NCBI RefSeq assembly: GCF_001425405.1
Contig: NZ_LMQP01000003.1
Span: 1,202,642-1,266,641 of the forward strand
From: Sphingomonas sp. Leaf412
GTDB taxonomy: Bacteria > Pseudomonadota > Alphaproteobacteria > Sphingomonadales > Sphingomonadaceae
DNA length: 64,000 bases
Reading direction: 5' to 3'
The notes under the pieces are model-generated. The model saw only the letters and a program-made list of their open reading frames with translations, did not search any database and was not told where the DNA came from. Position 1 is the stretch's first letter, and every line of letters begins with the position of its first letter. Positions 48,047-56,712 of this stretch are shown here, piece after piece. Position numbers and translations under genes: made by a program.

Positions 48047-49722
48047 CGCGTCAGTTTCTTGTACGCCAGCCGCGTCGGACGGTCCGCCGCATCGCCCATG
48101 CGACGGCGCTTATCCTCCTCATACGCCTGGTAATTGCCCTCGAACCATTCGACATGGCTGTCGCCCTCGAACGCGAGGATGTGGGTGCACAGGCGATCGA
48201 GGAAGAAGCGATCGTGGCTGATGACCACCGCGCAACCTGCGAAGGTCTCCAGCGCCTCCTCCAGCGCGCGCAGCGTCTCGACGTCGAGATCGTTGGTCGG
48301 CTCGTCCAGCAGCAGGACGTTGCCGCCCTCCTTCAGCATCTTGGCGATATGGACGCGATTGCGCTCGCCGCCCGAAAGCTGGCCGACCTTCTTCTGCTGG
48401 TCCTGCCCCTTGAAGTTGAACGCGCCGACATAGGCCCGCGTGCCCAGTTCCTGCTTGCCGAAGCGGAAGATGTCGAGGCCGTCGGAAACCTCCTCCCACA
48501 CGTTCTTGTTCGGATCGAGCGCGTCGCGGGACTGGTCGACATAGCCCAGCTTCACGGTCTGCCCGACCTCGATCGTGCCGCTATCGGGCTGCTCCTGCCC
48601 GGTGATGAGCTTGAACAGGGTGGACTTGCCCGCGCCGTTCGGCCCGATCACGCCGACGATGCCGCCGGGGGGGAGCATGAAGTCGAGGTTCTCGAACAGC
48701 AATTTGTCGCCGTACGACTTGGTCAACCCCTCTGCTTCGATCACCTTTCCGCCCAGGCGGTCGGGGATCTGGATCAGGATCTGCGCCTTGCCGACCGCGC
48801 GATTCTCCTGGTTCTTCACCAGCTCGTCGAACGCACGGATACGCGCCTTGGACTTGGTCTGCCGCGCCTTCGGCGTCTGGCGCATCCACGCCAGTTCGTC
48901 GGCAATCGCCTTCTGCTTGCCCGCCTCCTCGCGCTCCTCCTGCTCCAGCCGCTTGGCCTTCTTTTCCAGATAGCCGGAATAGTTGGATTCGTAGGTGTAG
49001 TAACGCCCGCGATCCAGCTCCAGCACCCAGTTCACGACATTGTCGAGGAAGTAGCGGTCGTGGGTGACGAGGATGACGTTGCCGGTGTATTCCTTCAGGT
49101 AATTCTCCAGCCATGCGACGCTCTCGGCGTCGAGGTGGTTGGTCGGTTCGTCCAGCAGCAAAATCTCCGGCTTCTCCAGCAACAGCCGCACCAGCGCCAC
49201 GCGGCGCTTCTCACCGCCCGAAAGGTTGGTCACCGGCGCGTCCGACGGCGGGCAGCGCAACGCCTCCATCGCCTGTTCCAGCTGCGAATCGAGGCTCCAT
49301 CCGTCGGCGGCGTCGATCTTCTCCTGAAGCTCGCCCATCTCCGCCATCAGCGCGTCGAAGTCGGTATCGTCCTTCGGATCGCCCATCTCCGCCGAAATGG
49401 CGTTGAACCGCTCGACCATGCCGACCACGGGCCCGGCGCCCAGCCGCACGTTCTCGATCACCGTCTTCGTCGGATCGAGCTGCGGCTCCTGCGGCAGATA
49501 GCCGACGCGGATACCCTCCGCGGCCCAGGCCTCGCCCGTGAATTCGGTATCGATCCCGCCCATGATCTTCATCAGCGTCGACTTGCCCGAGCCGTTCGGC
49601 CCGATGATGGCGATCTTCGCGCTGGGCAGGAACTGAAGGTGGATGTCCTTCAGGACCGGCTTGTTCGCGCCGGGGAAGGTCTTGGACAGACCCTTCATGA
49701 CATAGGTGTACTGGACGGCCAT
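48043..49722 (-). CDS. ettA: Energy-dependent translational throttle protein EttA (ABC-F)
   Basis: EttA binds the ribosomal E site and gates entry into elongation according to energy state. The 559-residue product has two ABC domains, each with Walker A (GPNGSGKS; GPNGAGKS), signature (LSGGEKRR; LSGGERNR) and Walker B (ILLLDEPTNHLD; VLLLDEPTNDLD) motifs. The interdomain P-site tRNA interaction motif is recognisable as the basic helical segment around KAKRLEQEEREEAGKQKAI. No membrane domain is present. The start MAVQYTYVMKGLSK is typical of the family. Confidence 0.96.
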   Translation of the reverse strand: MAVQYTYVMKGLSKTFPGANKPVLKDIHLQFLPSAKIAIIGPNGSGKSTLMKIMGGIDTEFTGEAWAAEGIRVGYLPQEPQLDPTKTVIENVRLGAGPVVGMVERFNAISAEMGDPKDDTDFDALMAEMGELQEKIDAADGWSLDSQLEQAMEALRCPPSDAPVTNLSGGEKRRVALVRLLLEKPEILLLDEPTNHLDAESVAWLENYLKEYTGNVILVTHDRYFLDNVVNWVLELDRGRYYTYESNYSGYLEKKAKRLEQEEREEAGKQKAIADELAWMRQTPKARQTKSKARIRAFDELVKNQENRAVGKAQILIQIPDRLGGKVIEAEGLTKSYGDKLLFENLDFMLPPGGIVGVIGPNGAGKSTLFKLITGQEQPDSGTIEVGQTVKLGYVDQSRDALDPNKNVWEEVSDGLDIFRFGKQELGTRAYVGAFNFKGQDQQKKVGQLSGGERNRVHIAKMLKEGGNVLLLDEPTNDLDVETLRALEEALETFAGCAVVISHDRFFLDRLCTHILAFEGDSHVEWFEGNYQAYEEDKRRRMGDAADRPTRLAYKKLTR

Positions 49723-49824
49723 GTGGCGCGCGCGCTCCGTATCGACTGGGCTGGAATGTGGACGCGCATGTAAGGGCGTGGCGTGGCGTTGGCAAACGTC
49801 GAACGGCGCGATAGGCCGTCGGCC

Positions 49825-51246
49825 ATGGCCCGCTTCCTCCTCGCCGCCTCGGCGCTCGCTTTGTCCGCCACCGCCGTGGCGCAACAACCCTCCCCGTCCG
49901 CGCAGCGCCGCGCCGCGCCGCCCGCGCCCGTGAAGGTCGACCCCCGCGTGGCCGCGCTGCGCGACGCCGCGCTGACCGACGACGTCGCCTATGACATCGT
50001 CGAGGGGCTGACGACCGAGGTCGGACCGCGGCTGGCGGGGACCGAGGCGGAGGCACGGGCGCGCGACTGGAGCCTGCGCAAGCTGAAGGCGCTGGGCTTC
50101 CGCAACGTGCGGATCGAGACGTACCGGATGCCGACCTGGGTCCGTGGCGAGGAACGCGCGGAGATCGTCGCCCCCTTTCCCCAGAAGCTGACCCTTGCCG
50201 CGCTCGGGAATTCCGCCGCGACGCCCGCGGAGGGATTGACCGCCGAACTGATCGTCTTCCCGACCTTCGGCGACCTCGCCGCCGCACCCGACGGCAGCCT
50301 GAAGGGTAAGATCGCCTATGTCGGCAACACGATGGCGCCGACGCAGGACGGGTCCAGCTACGGCCAGGCGGGCGCCGCGCGCTTCACCGGGCCGGGACTT
50401 GCGGCGCGCAAGGGCGCGGCGGCGATCGTGATCCGCTCGATCGGCACCGACACCCACCGCATGCCGCATACCGGGATCACCGAATTCCCCGCAGGCGTCA
50501 CCGCCATTCCCGCCGCCGCGCTCGCCGCCCCCGACGCCGCGCTGGTCGAGGGGATGGCGAAGCGCGGCAAGCCGATTCGGATGAAGCTGCTGCTGACCCC
50601 GCGACAGATCGGGGAGCAGGAAGGCGGCAACGTCATCGCGGAGGTGCCCGGCACCGATCCCGACGCGGGCATCGTCCTGATCGGCGGCCATCTCGACAGC
50701 TGGGACCTCGGCACCGGCGCGATCGACGATGCCAGCGGCGTCGCGATCACCGCCGCGGCGGCGAAGCGGATCATGGATTCGGGCCGCCGTCCGCGCCGCA
50801 CGATCCGCGTCGTGTGGTTCGGCGCGGAGGAGGTCGGCGGTTACGGCGGCGACGATTACGCGAAGCGCCATGGCGGCGAACGCCACGTCCTGGCCGCCGA
50901 AAGCGATTTCGGCGCAGACCGCGTATGGCGCCTCGAAACCACCCTCCCCGACAGCGCGAAGGCGGTGGGCGACCGGCTCGCGGTCGCGCTGGCCCCGTTG
51001 GGCATCGTGCGCGGAACGGGCAAGGCGGGCGACGGCGCGGATATCGCACCGATCGTGGCCAAGGGGGTCGCGGGCGTCGACCTGAACCAGTCCGGCCTGC
51101 GCTATTTCGATATCCACCATACCGCGGACGACACGCTGGAGCGCGTCGACCGCGAACAATTGCGCCAGAACGTCGCCGCCTGGACCGCCATGCTGGCCAT
51201 CGTCGCGGACGCGCCGGAAGCCATCGGACCCGTCACCCGTCCGTAG
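49825..51246 (+). CDS. Secreted M28 family peptidase (carboxypeptidase Q-like)
   Basis: This 473-residue exported zinc peptidase has a signal peptide (MARFLLAASALALSATAVA). After a protease-associated-like insertion (about residues 130-250) comes the M28 catalytic core: H and D in GGHLDSWD, bridging D in GAIDDASG, catalytic and metal E-E in FGAEEVGG, D in AESDFG, and the last histidine in DIHHTADD. Layout and length match bacterial relatives of carboxypeptidase Q. It starts divergently from ettA. Confidence 0.9.
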   Translation: MARFLLAASALALSATAVAQQPSPSAQRRAAPPAPVKVDPRVAALRDAALTDDVAYDIVEGLTTEVGPRLAGTEAEARARDWSLRKLKALGFRNVRIETYRMPTWVRGEERAEIVAPFPQKLTLAALGNSAATPAEGLTAELIVFPTFGDLAAAPDGSLKGKIAYVGNTMAPTQDGSSYGQAGAARFTGPGLAARKGAAAIVIRSIGTDTHRMPHTGITEFPAGVTAIPAAALAAPDAALVEGMAKRGKPIRMKLLLTPRQIGEQEGGNVIAEVPGTDPDAGIVLIGGHLDSWDLGTGAIDDASGVAITAAAAKRIMDSGRRPRRTIRVVWFGAEEVGGYGGDDYAKRHGGERHVLAAESDFGADRVWRLETTLPDSAKAVGDRLAVALAPLGIVRGTGKAGDGADIAPIVAKGVAGVDLNQSGLRYFDIHHTADDTLERVDREQLRQNVAAWTAMLAIVADAPEAIGPVTRP

Positions 51247-51277
51247 GGCGGATGCGGCGGGTCGTTACAATTGGTTA

Positions 51278-51305
51278 TTGACCTACGGATTCGGTAGGGT
51301 ATTCG
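51278..51305 (+). promoter_or_regulatory. Possible sigma-70 promoter of the lipoprotein pair
   Basis: TTGACC at 51278-51283 and TATTCG at 51300-51305 are separated by 16 bases and lie about 60 bases before the first lipoprotein ATG. The -10 match is partial. The site fits the intergenic position, but there is no experimental support. Confidence 0.4.
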
Positions 51306-51364
51306 GGGCGTTCGCGACGGCGATGGGGTCGGCCGCGAGTTTTCCAATGCTTGGGAGCATTCGA

Positions 51365-51625
51365 ATGAAGAAGATCCTGCTCGTTGCCGCCGCCGCCGGC
51401 CTGATGTCCGTCGCCGCCTGCTCGAAGACCGAGACTCCGGTCGAGAACAACGCCGAGATGGTTGCCGACAACCTCGAGGACATCGCCGACAACGTCGCCG
51501 ACAACTCGGGCACCACCGCCAATCCGTTCGCCGAGGACAACGCCGAGGCGGTTGCCGAAAACCTGAACGCGGTTGCCGACAACGTCCGTGACGCTGCCGA
51601 CGACGCGGCCGACAACGCCAACTGA
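51365..51625 (+). CDS. Small lipoprotein with repeated A-D-N motifs
   Basis: This 86-residue lipoprotein has a standard lipoprotein signal (MKKILLVAAAAGLMSVAAC, lipid-bearing C19). The mature part is a strongly acidic helical chain with a recurring pattern of about 11 residues based on A/V-x-D-N-L/V (MVADNLEDIADNVADN, AVAENLNAVADNVRDAADD). This heptad-like structure recalls Lpp-type trimeric coiled coils but is far more acidic and lacks a C-terminal lysine for peptidoglycan attachment. A paralogue follows 36 bases later. Function unknown. Confidence 0.78.
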   Translation: MKKILLVAAAAGLMSVAACSKTETPVENNAEMVADNLEDIADNVADNSGTTANPFAEDNAEAVAENLNAVADNVRDAADDAADNAN

Positions 51626-51661
51626 TCGTCCGGACCGACATCCGACCGGAATTGACGCGCC

Positions 51662-51907
51662 GTGAGAATACCTCTCGCCGCCATTGGCCTGCTGCTCGCC
51701 GCTTCGGCATGCAGCAGCGAACCGGAACAGACGTCGGTCCGCAACGACGCCGAACAGATCGCCGCCACGCTGGAAGCGAAGGCGGACAATCTCGAGGCGC
51801 TTGCCGACAGCACCGCCAACGCAGATGCGGCGGCGATGCTGGAAGGTGCGGCCGACAATGTCGAGACGCAGGCGGACAACGTCCGCGACGCGGCCGAGAC
51901 ACGGTAG
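51662..51907 (+). CDS. Small lipoprotein, paralogue of the preceding gene
   Basis: This 81-residue lipoprotein starts at GTG, with signal RIPLAAIGLLLAASAC (lipid-bearing C17) and a helical mature part carrying the same A-D-N pattern (AEQIAATLEAKADNLEALAD, GAADNVETQADNVRDAAE). The shared ADNVRDAA string indicates descent from a common ancestor with the gene at 51365. The two genes are close together and followed by a strong terminator, so they form a small operon. The role is unknown, possibly in the envelope. Confidence 0.75.
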   Translation: MRIPLAAIGLLLAASACSSEPEQTSVRNDAEQIAATLEAKADNLEALADSTANADAAAMLEGAADNVETQADNVRDAAETR

Positions 51908-51932
51908 CATCGGGATCACGGCGGTCGGAACG

Positions 51933-51968
51933 GGGGCGCACCTTCTTCGGAAAGGGGCGCCCCTTTTC
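51933..51968 (+). terminator. Intrinsic terminator of the lipoprotein operon
   Basis: A stem of GGGGCGC with GCGCCCC, extended by CCTT/AAGG around a small mismatch, closes on a short loop and is followed by TTTT at 51964-51967. It lies 25 bases after the second lipoprotein stop and upstream of the tRNA gene. This is the most convincing rho-independent terminator in the window. Confidence 0.8.
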
Positions 51969-52009
51969 GTTGCACCCGCCCCCGTGTCCCCCTATTCGAC
52001 CTCCCGCGT

Positions 52010-52086
<77 letters not shown>

Positions 52087-52168
52087 ATCTTTAATAATCG
52101 TTGTTTTACAATGACTTAACTCGAGCCGCTGTAGCAACGATGGTGACGTCTGCTGTAGCGAGTTTGAG

Positions 52169-52477
52169 ATGCTTGGTTCGTTGAACGATTCTGATCTTGC
52201 GTGTGACTCGGCGCTTTGGCGGGAAGTGCTACCGGCTGTGCGCATTGCCATCACGCGCGGTCCCCTTCCGCACGCGGACTTCGACGGTTGGGAGCGGCAT
52301 TGCCGCGAAGAAAATTGCCTTGCCGTAGAGTCGATGCGTTGGCTTGATGATGCCTCCTCGAACGCGCACGCTGAGTGGTCCACGAGTCCGTCAGAACTCT
52401 TGCGCTCCGAAGTGCACCTGATTGATCATGCACGCGCCGCGTTGCGGCGACGGGCAGCCGACAAATCGAGCGGCTAG
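52169..52477 (+). CDS. Hypothetical protein at the island edge
   Basis: This soluble protein of 102 residues starts MLGSLNDSDLACD and is helical at the C-terminus (ELLRSEVHLIDHARAALRRRAADKSSG). It precedes the cytosine methyltransferase by about 80 bases on the same strand, so it may belong to the restriction-modification cassette, for example as a regulator. However, no helix-turn-helix is evident. Coding potential is moderate, and an opposing frame here is only an antisense artefact of the tRNA. Existence and role are both uncertain. Confidence 0.4.
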   Translation: MLGSLNDSDLACDSALWREVLPAVRIAITRGPLPHADFDGWERHCREENCLAVESMRWLDDASSNAHAEWSTSPSELLRSEVHLIDHARAALRRRAADKSSG

Positions 52478-52559
52478 GGTTTCTCGTGCGCCACCATATT
52501 GAACGGAACGGATAGGGAACATACTTGCACTCATCGGGATGGTGCGGCATGTATATCCG

Positions 52560-53612
52560 ATGAAGGCACTCGATCTTTTCTCAGGACCTGGCGGCTTGTC
52601 GTTGGGCATGAAGCGGGCTGGGATCGACCCCCTCGCATGCGTCGAGAAGAGCAAGGATGCGGTGGCGACATATGACGCTCACACCCCTAACGCTGAACAT
52701 CACCACTCTGACATTCGCAGCATCTCGTTTGGGCGCTATCGCGGGACTGTGGACCTGATTTTCGGCGGACCACCTTGCCAGCCGTTCTCAACGGGCGGCT
52801 TGCGTCGAGGCACGGCTGACAGCCGCAACATGTTCCCGGAATTTATTCGCGCGTTGAAGGAAGTTGGTCCTGCGGCGTTCTTAGCGGAGAATGTCCCAGG
52901 TCTGACTACCCGTAGCCGGATTCATTACCTCGCGAGCCTTGTGAGCGAGTTCGAGGCGTTAGGGTACAACGTCTCTTGGAATGTGGTGTCCGCAGCTGAT
53001 TACGGCGTGCCACAAAAGCGTCGTCGTCTCATCATTGTAGGCATGAAGAACGGGACATTCTGGTTCCCGAAGCCAACACACGGGCCAGATGGCCACACAC
53101 CTCACGTCGCGTCTGGCAGCGTGATCGACAAGGCGGTGCCACTCGGCGAGCCACCCGATTGCCCCGTTGTCTACGCAAAATATCCAGATCCACGCCGCAG
53201 CCCTTATGCTGGTCACGTCTACAATGGCGGCGGTCGCCCTATCGATCTGTCGGCGCCGTGCCACACGCTATTGGCCTCTGCGGGCGGCTATAAGACACAT
53301 TGGATCGATACAATGGACATCGCCCCCGATTATTCCGCACATCTGATGGCGGGGGGCGCGCCTCGGGATGGGTTCGTTCCCGGTGCGCGTCGCATGTCGC
53401 TAGAAGAGTCGGTGCTAATCCAGACCTTCCCATCGGACATGTGGTTCGCAGGCTCACGGTCGTCGCAGTACACACAAGTCGGCGACGCTGTTCCGCCTAT
53501 GCTAGGTCACGCACTTGGTAGCGCGCTGCGAAGCCAGCTCGAAGGAGCTGCGATCTCACCGCTGACGCACTATCAACCCGAGGCGACATTGCCTTTGTTG
53601 GTGGCCGCTTAA
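52560..53612 (+). CDS. DNA (cytosine-5-)-methyltransferase
   Basis: This modification enzyme of a type II restriction system has about 350 residues. The C5 methyltransferase motifs occur in order: I (LDLFSGPGG, residues 4-12), IV with catalytic C73 (GGPPCQPFS), VI (ENV at 110-112), VIII (QKRRRLIIVG) and X (QVGDAVPPMLG). The target-recognition region lies between VIII and X. I used ATG 52560 because MKALDLFSG is the usual start; the frame extends to 52539. The last base of the stop is the first base of the next gene's ATG, so methyltransferase and presumed nuclease are translated together. Confidence 0.93.
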   Translation: MKALDLFSGPGGLSLGMKRAGIDPLACVEKSKDAVATYDAHTPNAEHHHSDIRSISFGRYRGTVDLIFGGPPCQPFSTGGLRRGTADSRNMFPEFIRALKEVGPAAFLAENVPGLTTRSRIHYLASLVSEFEALGYNVSWNVVSAADYGVPQKRRRLIIVGMKNGTFWFPKPTHGPDGHTPHVASGSVIDKAVPLGEPPDCPVVYAKYPDPRRSPYAGHVYNGGGRPIDLSAPCHTLLASAGGYKTHWIDTMDIAPDYSAHLMAGGAPRDGFVPGARRMSLEESVLIQTFPSDMWFAGSRSSQYTQVGDAVPPMLGHALGSALRSQLEGAAISPLTHYQPEATLPLLVAA

Positions 53613-54679
53613 TGCCCCGCAATCTGTTGGTCGAACGCGCCGTTGACGTTGCGCTTGATCGAATGGACGCCTTCATTGAAGGCGAAAAGCTCGCGGCCTT
53701 ACCAGACGCTGCGGCACGCGCGGCGATGGACGGGCAGCTTGGCCACGGTTCTAACAGCGTGCGGTTAGCGTCGCTGTTCTTCGTCTTTTATGCGACGGTC
53801 GATACGGGCTGGGACTGTAATTCGATCCCCACGGGCATTCGGGGCACCTACGGCGACAAGCGGTTGGCGACGCAACTAGGTCTTCGTAGCATCACACTTC
53901 ACAACGCCGTTACGGCTTTCGGCGAAAATCTTGGCTGGAAAGGCAACGTCACCAACTCGCGGCTTCAGAACGACGTGCGGTTCGACGGTTTCGCCCGCAG
54001 TCTTGCTGGCCTGAATGTTGCGCAGCGAACGCTATGTGCGGACTATATGGCGGCGCGGTTCGCCGAAAGCCGGAAGGTGATTGCACCATTGCCGCCGGTT
54101 TCCGACGACGTTTTAACCTACGCCCGTGCGCGGAAGCTGTTTTATTCTCTGATTGCCATTCCGTCCGAAGGTAACGTTCAGCAGTTCCTCATTGCGGCGC
54201 TACTGTTCGTCCATCGCCAGCGGTACGGTTATGACATTCGGACACACCACGTCCATGCGTCCGACCGGTTCGACGCGACTGCCGGCGACATTGAGGAATT
54301 GCTGAATGGCGATCTTGTGCGCGCCTTTGAAGTGACCGTTCGCCCGGATTGGAAGAACCGTGTAGGGGACTTCCGCAAAAAGATGGATGGTGCGAACCTC
54401 CGCAAGTATACCATCATCGCGTCTAACGTAAACAGCGACGACGATCTTGCAGAACCTGCTGACATGATACGCTTTCTTGCGCCGTATGGTCGTGATATTG
54501 CATTCGTAGACATAAGCGACTTCGTCAACGTATTTGCAATGGAACTGCATGCAGACGAACTCCGTCGAGCCGTGACGCAGACATACAGCTATCTTACCAC
54601 ACCCAGTTTGTGCGGCCGCGCCGATATTGTTGACAAGTTCAACGCGGTAGTCGAGGGCTGGCTGGACGAAGCTGTTTGA
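53612..54679 (+). CDS. Presumed type II restriction endonuclease
   Basis: This 355-residue protein is directly coupled to a cytosine methyltransferase (TAATG overlap), which is the main reason to call it the cognate endonuclease. It begins with a helical domain (RAVDVALDRMDAFIEGEKLAAL) and has a conserved-looking centre (GLRSITLHNAVTAFGENLGWKGN). A candidate nuclease core follows: FEVTVRPDWKNRVGDF after an acidic DIEELLNGDLV, weakly reminiscent of a PD-(D/E)XK site. Its size and partner type would fit the SacI-like endonuclease family, but I cannot confirm this by eye. The recognition sequence is unknown. Confidence 0.6.
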   Translation: MPRNLLVERAVDVALDRMDAFIEGEKLAALPDAAARAAMDGQLGHGSNSVRLASLFFVFYATVDTGWDCNSIPTGIRGTYGDKRLATQLGLRSITLHNAVTAFGENLGWKGNVTNSRLQNDVRFDGFARSLAGLNVAQRTLCADYMAARFAESRKVIAPLPPVSDDVLTYARARKLFYSLIAIPSEGNVQQFLIAALLFVHRQRYGYDIRTHHVHASDRFDATAGDIEELLNGDLVRAFEVTVRPDWKNRVGDFRKKMDGANLRKYTIIASNVNSDDDLAEPADMIRFLAPYGRDIAFVDISDFVNVFAMELHADELRRAVTQTYSYLTTPSLCGRADIVDKFNAVVEGWLDEAV

Positions 54680-54903
54680 TCTCTAGCGGACGCATCGATT
54701 GAATCGTGATGCTCTGTCATTTCTCAAACCCGAGCGCCTTATAAATCCGAAGCGAAGAGCGCGGGGACGCTGCGTCACACTGAAATGAGGTCGAAGCCCT
54801 TGACATGCGCGAGCTTCGTCACCGTATCGGGTCCGCGCTTCGCGGCACATGATTCGGACTATCATGGACATCGCTGCGAGTTCCAATGGAAACGGTGGCG
54901 GGA

Positions 54904-55479
54904 TCAACCCCGCTTCTCTACTCGCTGGATCGCGGCGCGGCTCACACCGTATTGCCTCGCCAGTGCACCGAGTGACACGCCGCTCGACCGGCTCGCAAGC
55001 ACGTCACGCTGCTGATCCCGTGTGAGAACTGTCGGGCGCCCGAGCACCTTCCCTTCCGCCCTGGCGCGCGCCAGGCCAGATTGCGTGCGTTCGATCAGTA
55101 GGTCGCGCTCAAACTCCGCAACGGCGTTGATGACGCCCATGGTCATTTTGCCCGCCGCGCTTGTGAGGTCCACCCCGCCAAGGGCTAGACAGTGGACCCG
55201 CACTCCCTGCCCTGCCAACGCCTCTACCGTAGCCCGCACGTCCATGGCGTTGCGCCCCAAGCGATCCAGCTTCGTGACGATCAGCACGTCGCCATCTTCA
55301 AGGCGATCCATAAGCTTCGCGAACCCCTTGCGATCCATGGCCGCTACCGACCCTGACACGGTTTCGGCGATCACACGCCGCGGCTCAATCGAGTAGCCGG
55401 CGCTCTCGATTTCCCGCACTTGGTTGTCGGTGTGCTGATCCCCGGTGCTGACGCGGCAATAGGCGAAGGTGCGGGCCAT
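54904..55479 (-). CDS. Serine recombinase (resolvase/invertase family)
   Basis: This 191-residue small serine recombinase has nucleophile S11 in YCRVSTGDQ, the KLDRLGRN motif of the catalytic domain, the long helix [22 protein letters not shown], and a C-terminal helix-turn-helix ([20 protein letters not shown]). It is full length for the Pin/Tn3-resolvase type. ATG 55479 was preferred over an upstream in-frame ATG. Repeats of GTATCGAAA lie directly upstream of its start (55493-55595) and may be its recombination or operator sites. It could resolve or invert DNA, or mobilise the island. Confidence 0.92.
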   Translation of the reverse strand: MARTFAYCRVSTGDQHTDNQVREIESAGYSIEPRRVIAETVSGSVAAMDRKGFAKLMDRLEDGDVLIVTKLDRLGRNAMDVRATVEALAGQGVRVHCLALGGVDLTSAAGKMTMGVINAVAEFERDLLIERTQSGLARARAEGKVLGRPTVLTRDQQRDVLASRSSGVSLGALARQYGVSRAAIQRVEKRG

Positions 55480-55492
55480 CGGTGCGACTCCT

Positions 55493-55595
55493 GTATCGAA
55501 AGCGTGCATCGTAACTACCAGCGTATCGAAATTATCGTCAACCTATATTTCGATACATCCGTCGCATCTGGCTCGTAATCGGTCGTTTCCGATAC
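55493..55595. promoter_or_regulatory. Candidate recombinase binding (res-like) site
   Basis: The 9-base motif GTATCGAAA occurs at 55493-55501 and 55523-55531, and inverted at 55548-55556. The second and third form a perfect 10-base inverted repeat (GTATCGAAAT, 55523-55532 and 55547-55556) spanning 34 bases, the size of a resolvase subsite. A variant half (TTTCCGATAC, near 55586-55595) lies further on. The block is immediately upstream of the recombinase gene, where res sites and operators usually lie. The surrounding gap 55510-55831 has no credible gene. Confidence 0.5.
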
Positions 55596-55831
55596 GGCGG
55601 ACGAGAAGACCAGTGCGCTTATGCCATCGCACAAGGGTAGCCATCTCGCGGCGACTGATTGTTGCTCATCATTTGAGGCTGGAGGAGCGGCAATTTTCTT
55701 GGTGCGAGGTTGAATAGGGCTGGAAAAGTTGATCCGTTGCATCGCTTCCGCAATTGGCCTAGCCAACGCCGAAGGGTTGGAGGCGAGCCATACTTAGTAT
55801 CTTCACATGGCCCTTTGACGCCGGTTCCGCC

Positions 55832-56323
55832 TTGGTGGTAGCGGGTTGGGGTTTTTGGTTTGGCGCGCTAGGACTTGTTCTCACTGTCGGTGGTTTCAGG
55901 ATCACGTGGGTTCAGCTAAAAAGGACAGAGAATGCTGCCGAAGCCGCCAGCAAAGAAATTGCTCGCATACAGCTAGCTATTGCTACCTACGACGCAGCGC
56001 AGGAAACGTCCCGAGCTATGACGGCCTTGGATGCGGCAAGACGCCACCTTCGGAATACTGCCTGGGCCGACGTTGCAGATAGTTACGAAACTTTTCGGCG
56101 CTCCATAATGACCGTCGCTGCCATTCAGCAGCTTACCGACGAGATGGGCGAAGAGGTAGTCGCCGCAAGCAAATATGTTACCCGCCTTTGTGAGCGTATC
56201 GAAGAAGGGCTTGTTAAAGGTACTGTCCAAGTCGATACTGCCAAGACAATATCGATGATTCGTCAACATGATGAGTTAGCTGGACAGATAAGCCTGCATT
56301 TGCAGAGAGGTGCGATACAGTGA
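55832..56323 (+). CDS. Hypothetical membrane-anchored coiled-coil protein
   Basis: This 163-residue protein (GTG start; a TTG lies one codon earlier) has one N-terminal transmembrane helix (WGFWFGALGLVLTVGGFRI) and then a long helical, probably coiled-coil cytoplasmic part (NAAEAASKEIARIQLAIATYDAAQ to the C-terminus). It has no enzymatic motif. Its stop overlaps the start of the next gene by 4 bases (GTGA), so the two are translated together. Composition is A+T-richer than the core genome. Function unknown; possible defence or phage-interference role by context only. Confidence 0.65.
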   Translation: MVVAGWGFWFGALGLVLTVGGFRITWVQLKRTENAAEAASKEIARIQLAIATYDAAQETSRAMTALDAARRHLRNTAWADVADSYETFRRSIMTVAAIQQLTDEMGEEVVAASKYVTRLCERIEEGLVKGTVQVDTAKTISMIRQHDELAGQISLHLQRGAIQ

Positions 56324-56709
56324 GTGATACGATCCGAAAGTACCGTACGTTAGTAGAGAAACTTTACATTCGTACCAAGTCCGATTTAATAAATTGGAAA
56401 TGGGACGAAGAACAGAAAATTGTATCTTCTAAGATTGCAGATCTGTTCGTAGATTTAAAAAAGGGTGTCAACGACAATTTTGAAGATTTGTATAGCGTTG
56501 TTGTCTACGGACCCGCCGGTCATGTTGTCGATGAGTTTAATGATGAATATATTTCATCGCCCTCGGCAAAGCCGGGAACATTGAATTTTGATTCTTATTT
56601 CTTTTTGATGGACGCTTTATACGAAATGGCTTACCGAAAGTCGATCGGCGCAGATAAGGCGCTTGATCAGATTTTAACGTATCTTGATGAAATCGAAGAT
56701 CCGTTCTGA
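56320..56709 (+). CDS. Hypothetical small acidic protein, A+T-rich gene
   Basis: This 129-residue soluble protein has a basic N-terminal segment (SDTIRKYRTLVEKLYIRTK) and an acidic remainder with many aromatic residues (FDSYFFLMDALYEMAYRKS). The DNA is clearly the most A+T-rich gene in the window, with codons such as TTA, AAA and ATT that are rare in the neighbouring genes, indicating recent acquisition. GTG start overlapping the preceding gene. The stop lies 4 bases from the end of the convergent phage block. No known family recognised. Confidence 0.65.
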   Translation: MSDTIRKYRTLVEKLYIRTKSDLINWKWDEEQKIVSSKIADLFVDLKKGVNDNFEDLYSVVVYGPAGHVVDEFNDEYISSPSAKPGTLNFDSYFFLMDALYEMAYRKSIGADKALDQILTYLDEIEDPF

Positions 56710-56712
56710 TAA

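Noticed and set aside
55469-55766. Small frames on both strands upstream of the recombinase
   Set aside because: They overlap the inverted repeats and the recombinase start, have no homology that I recognise and no ribosome-binding site.
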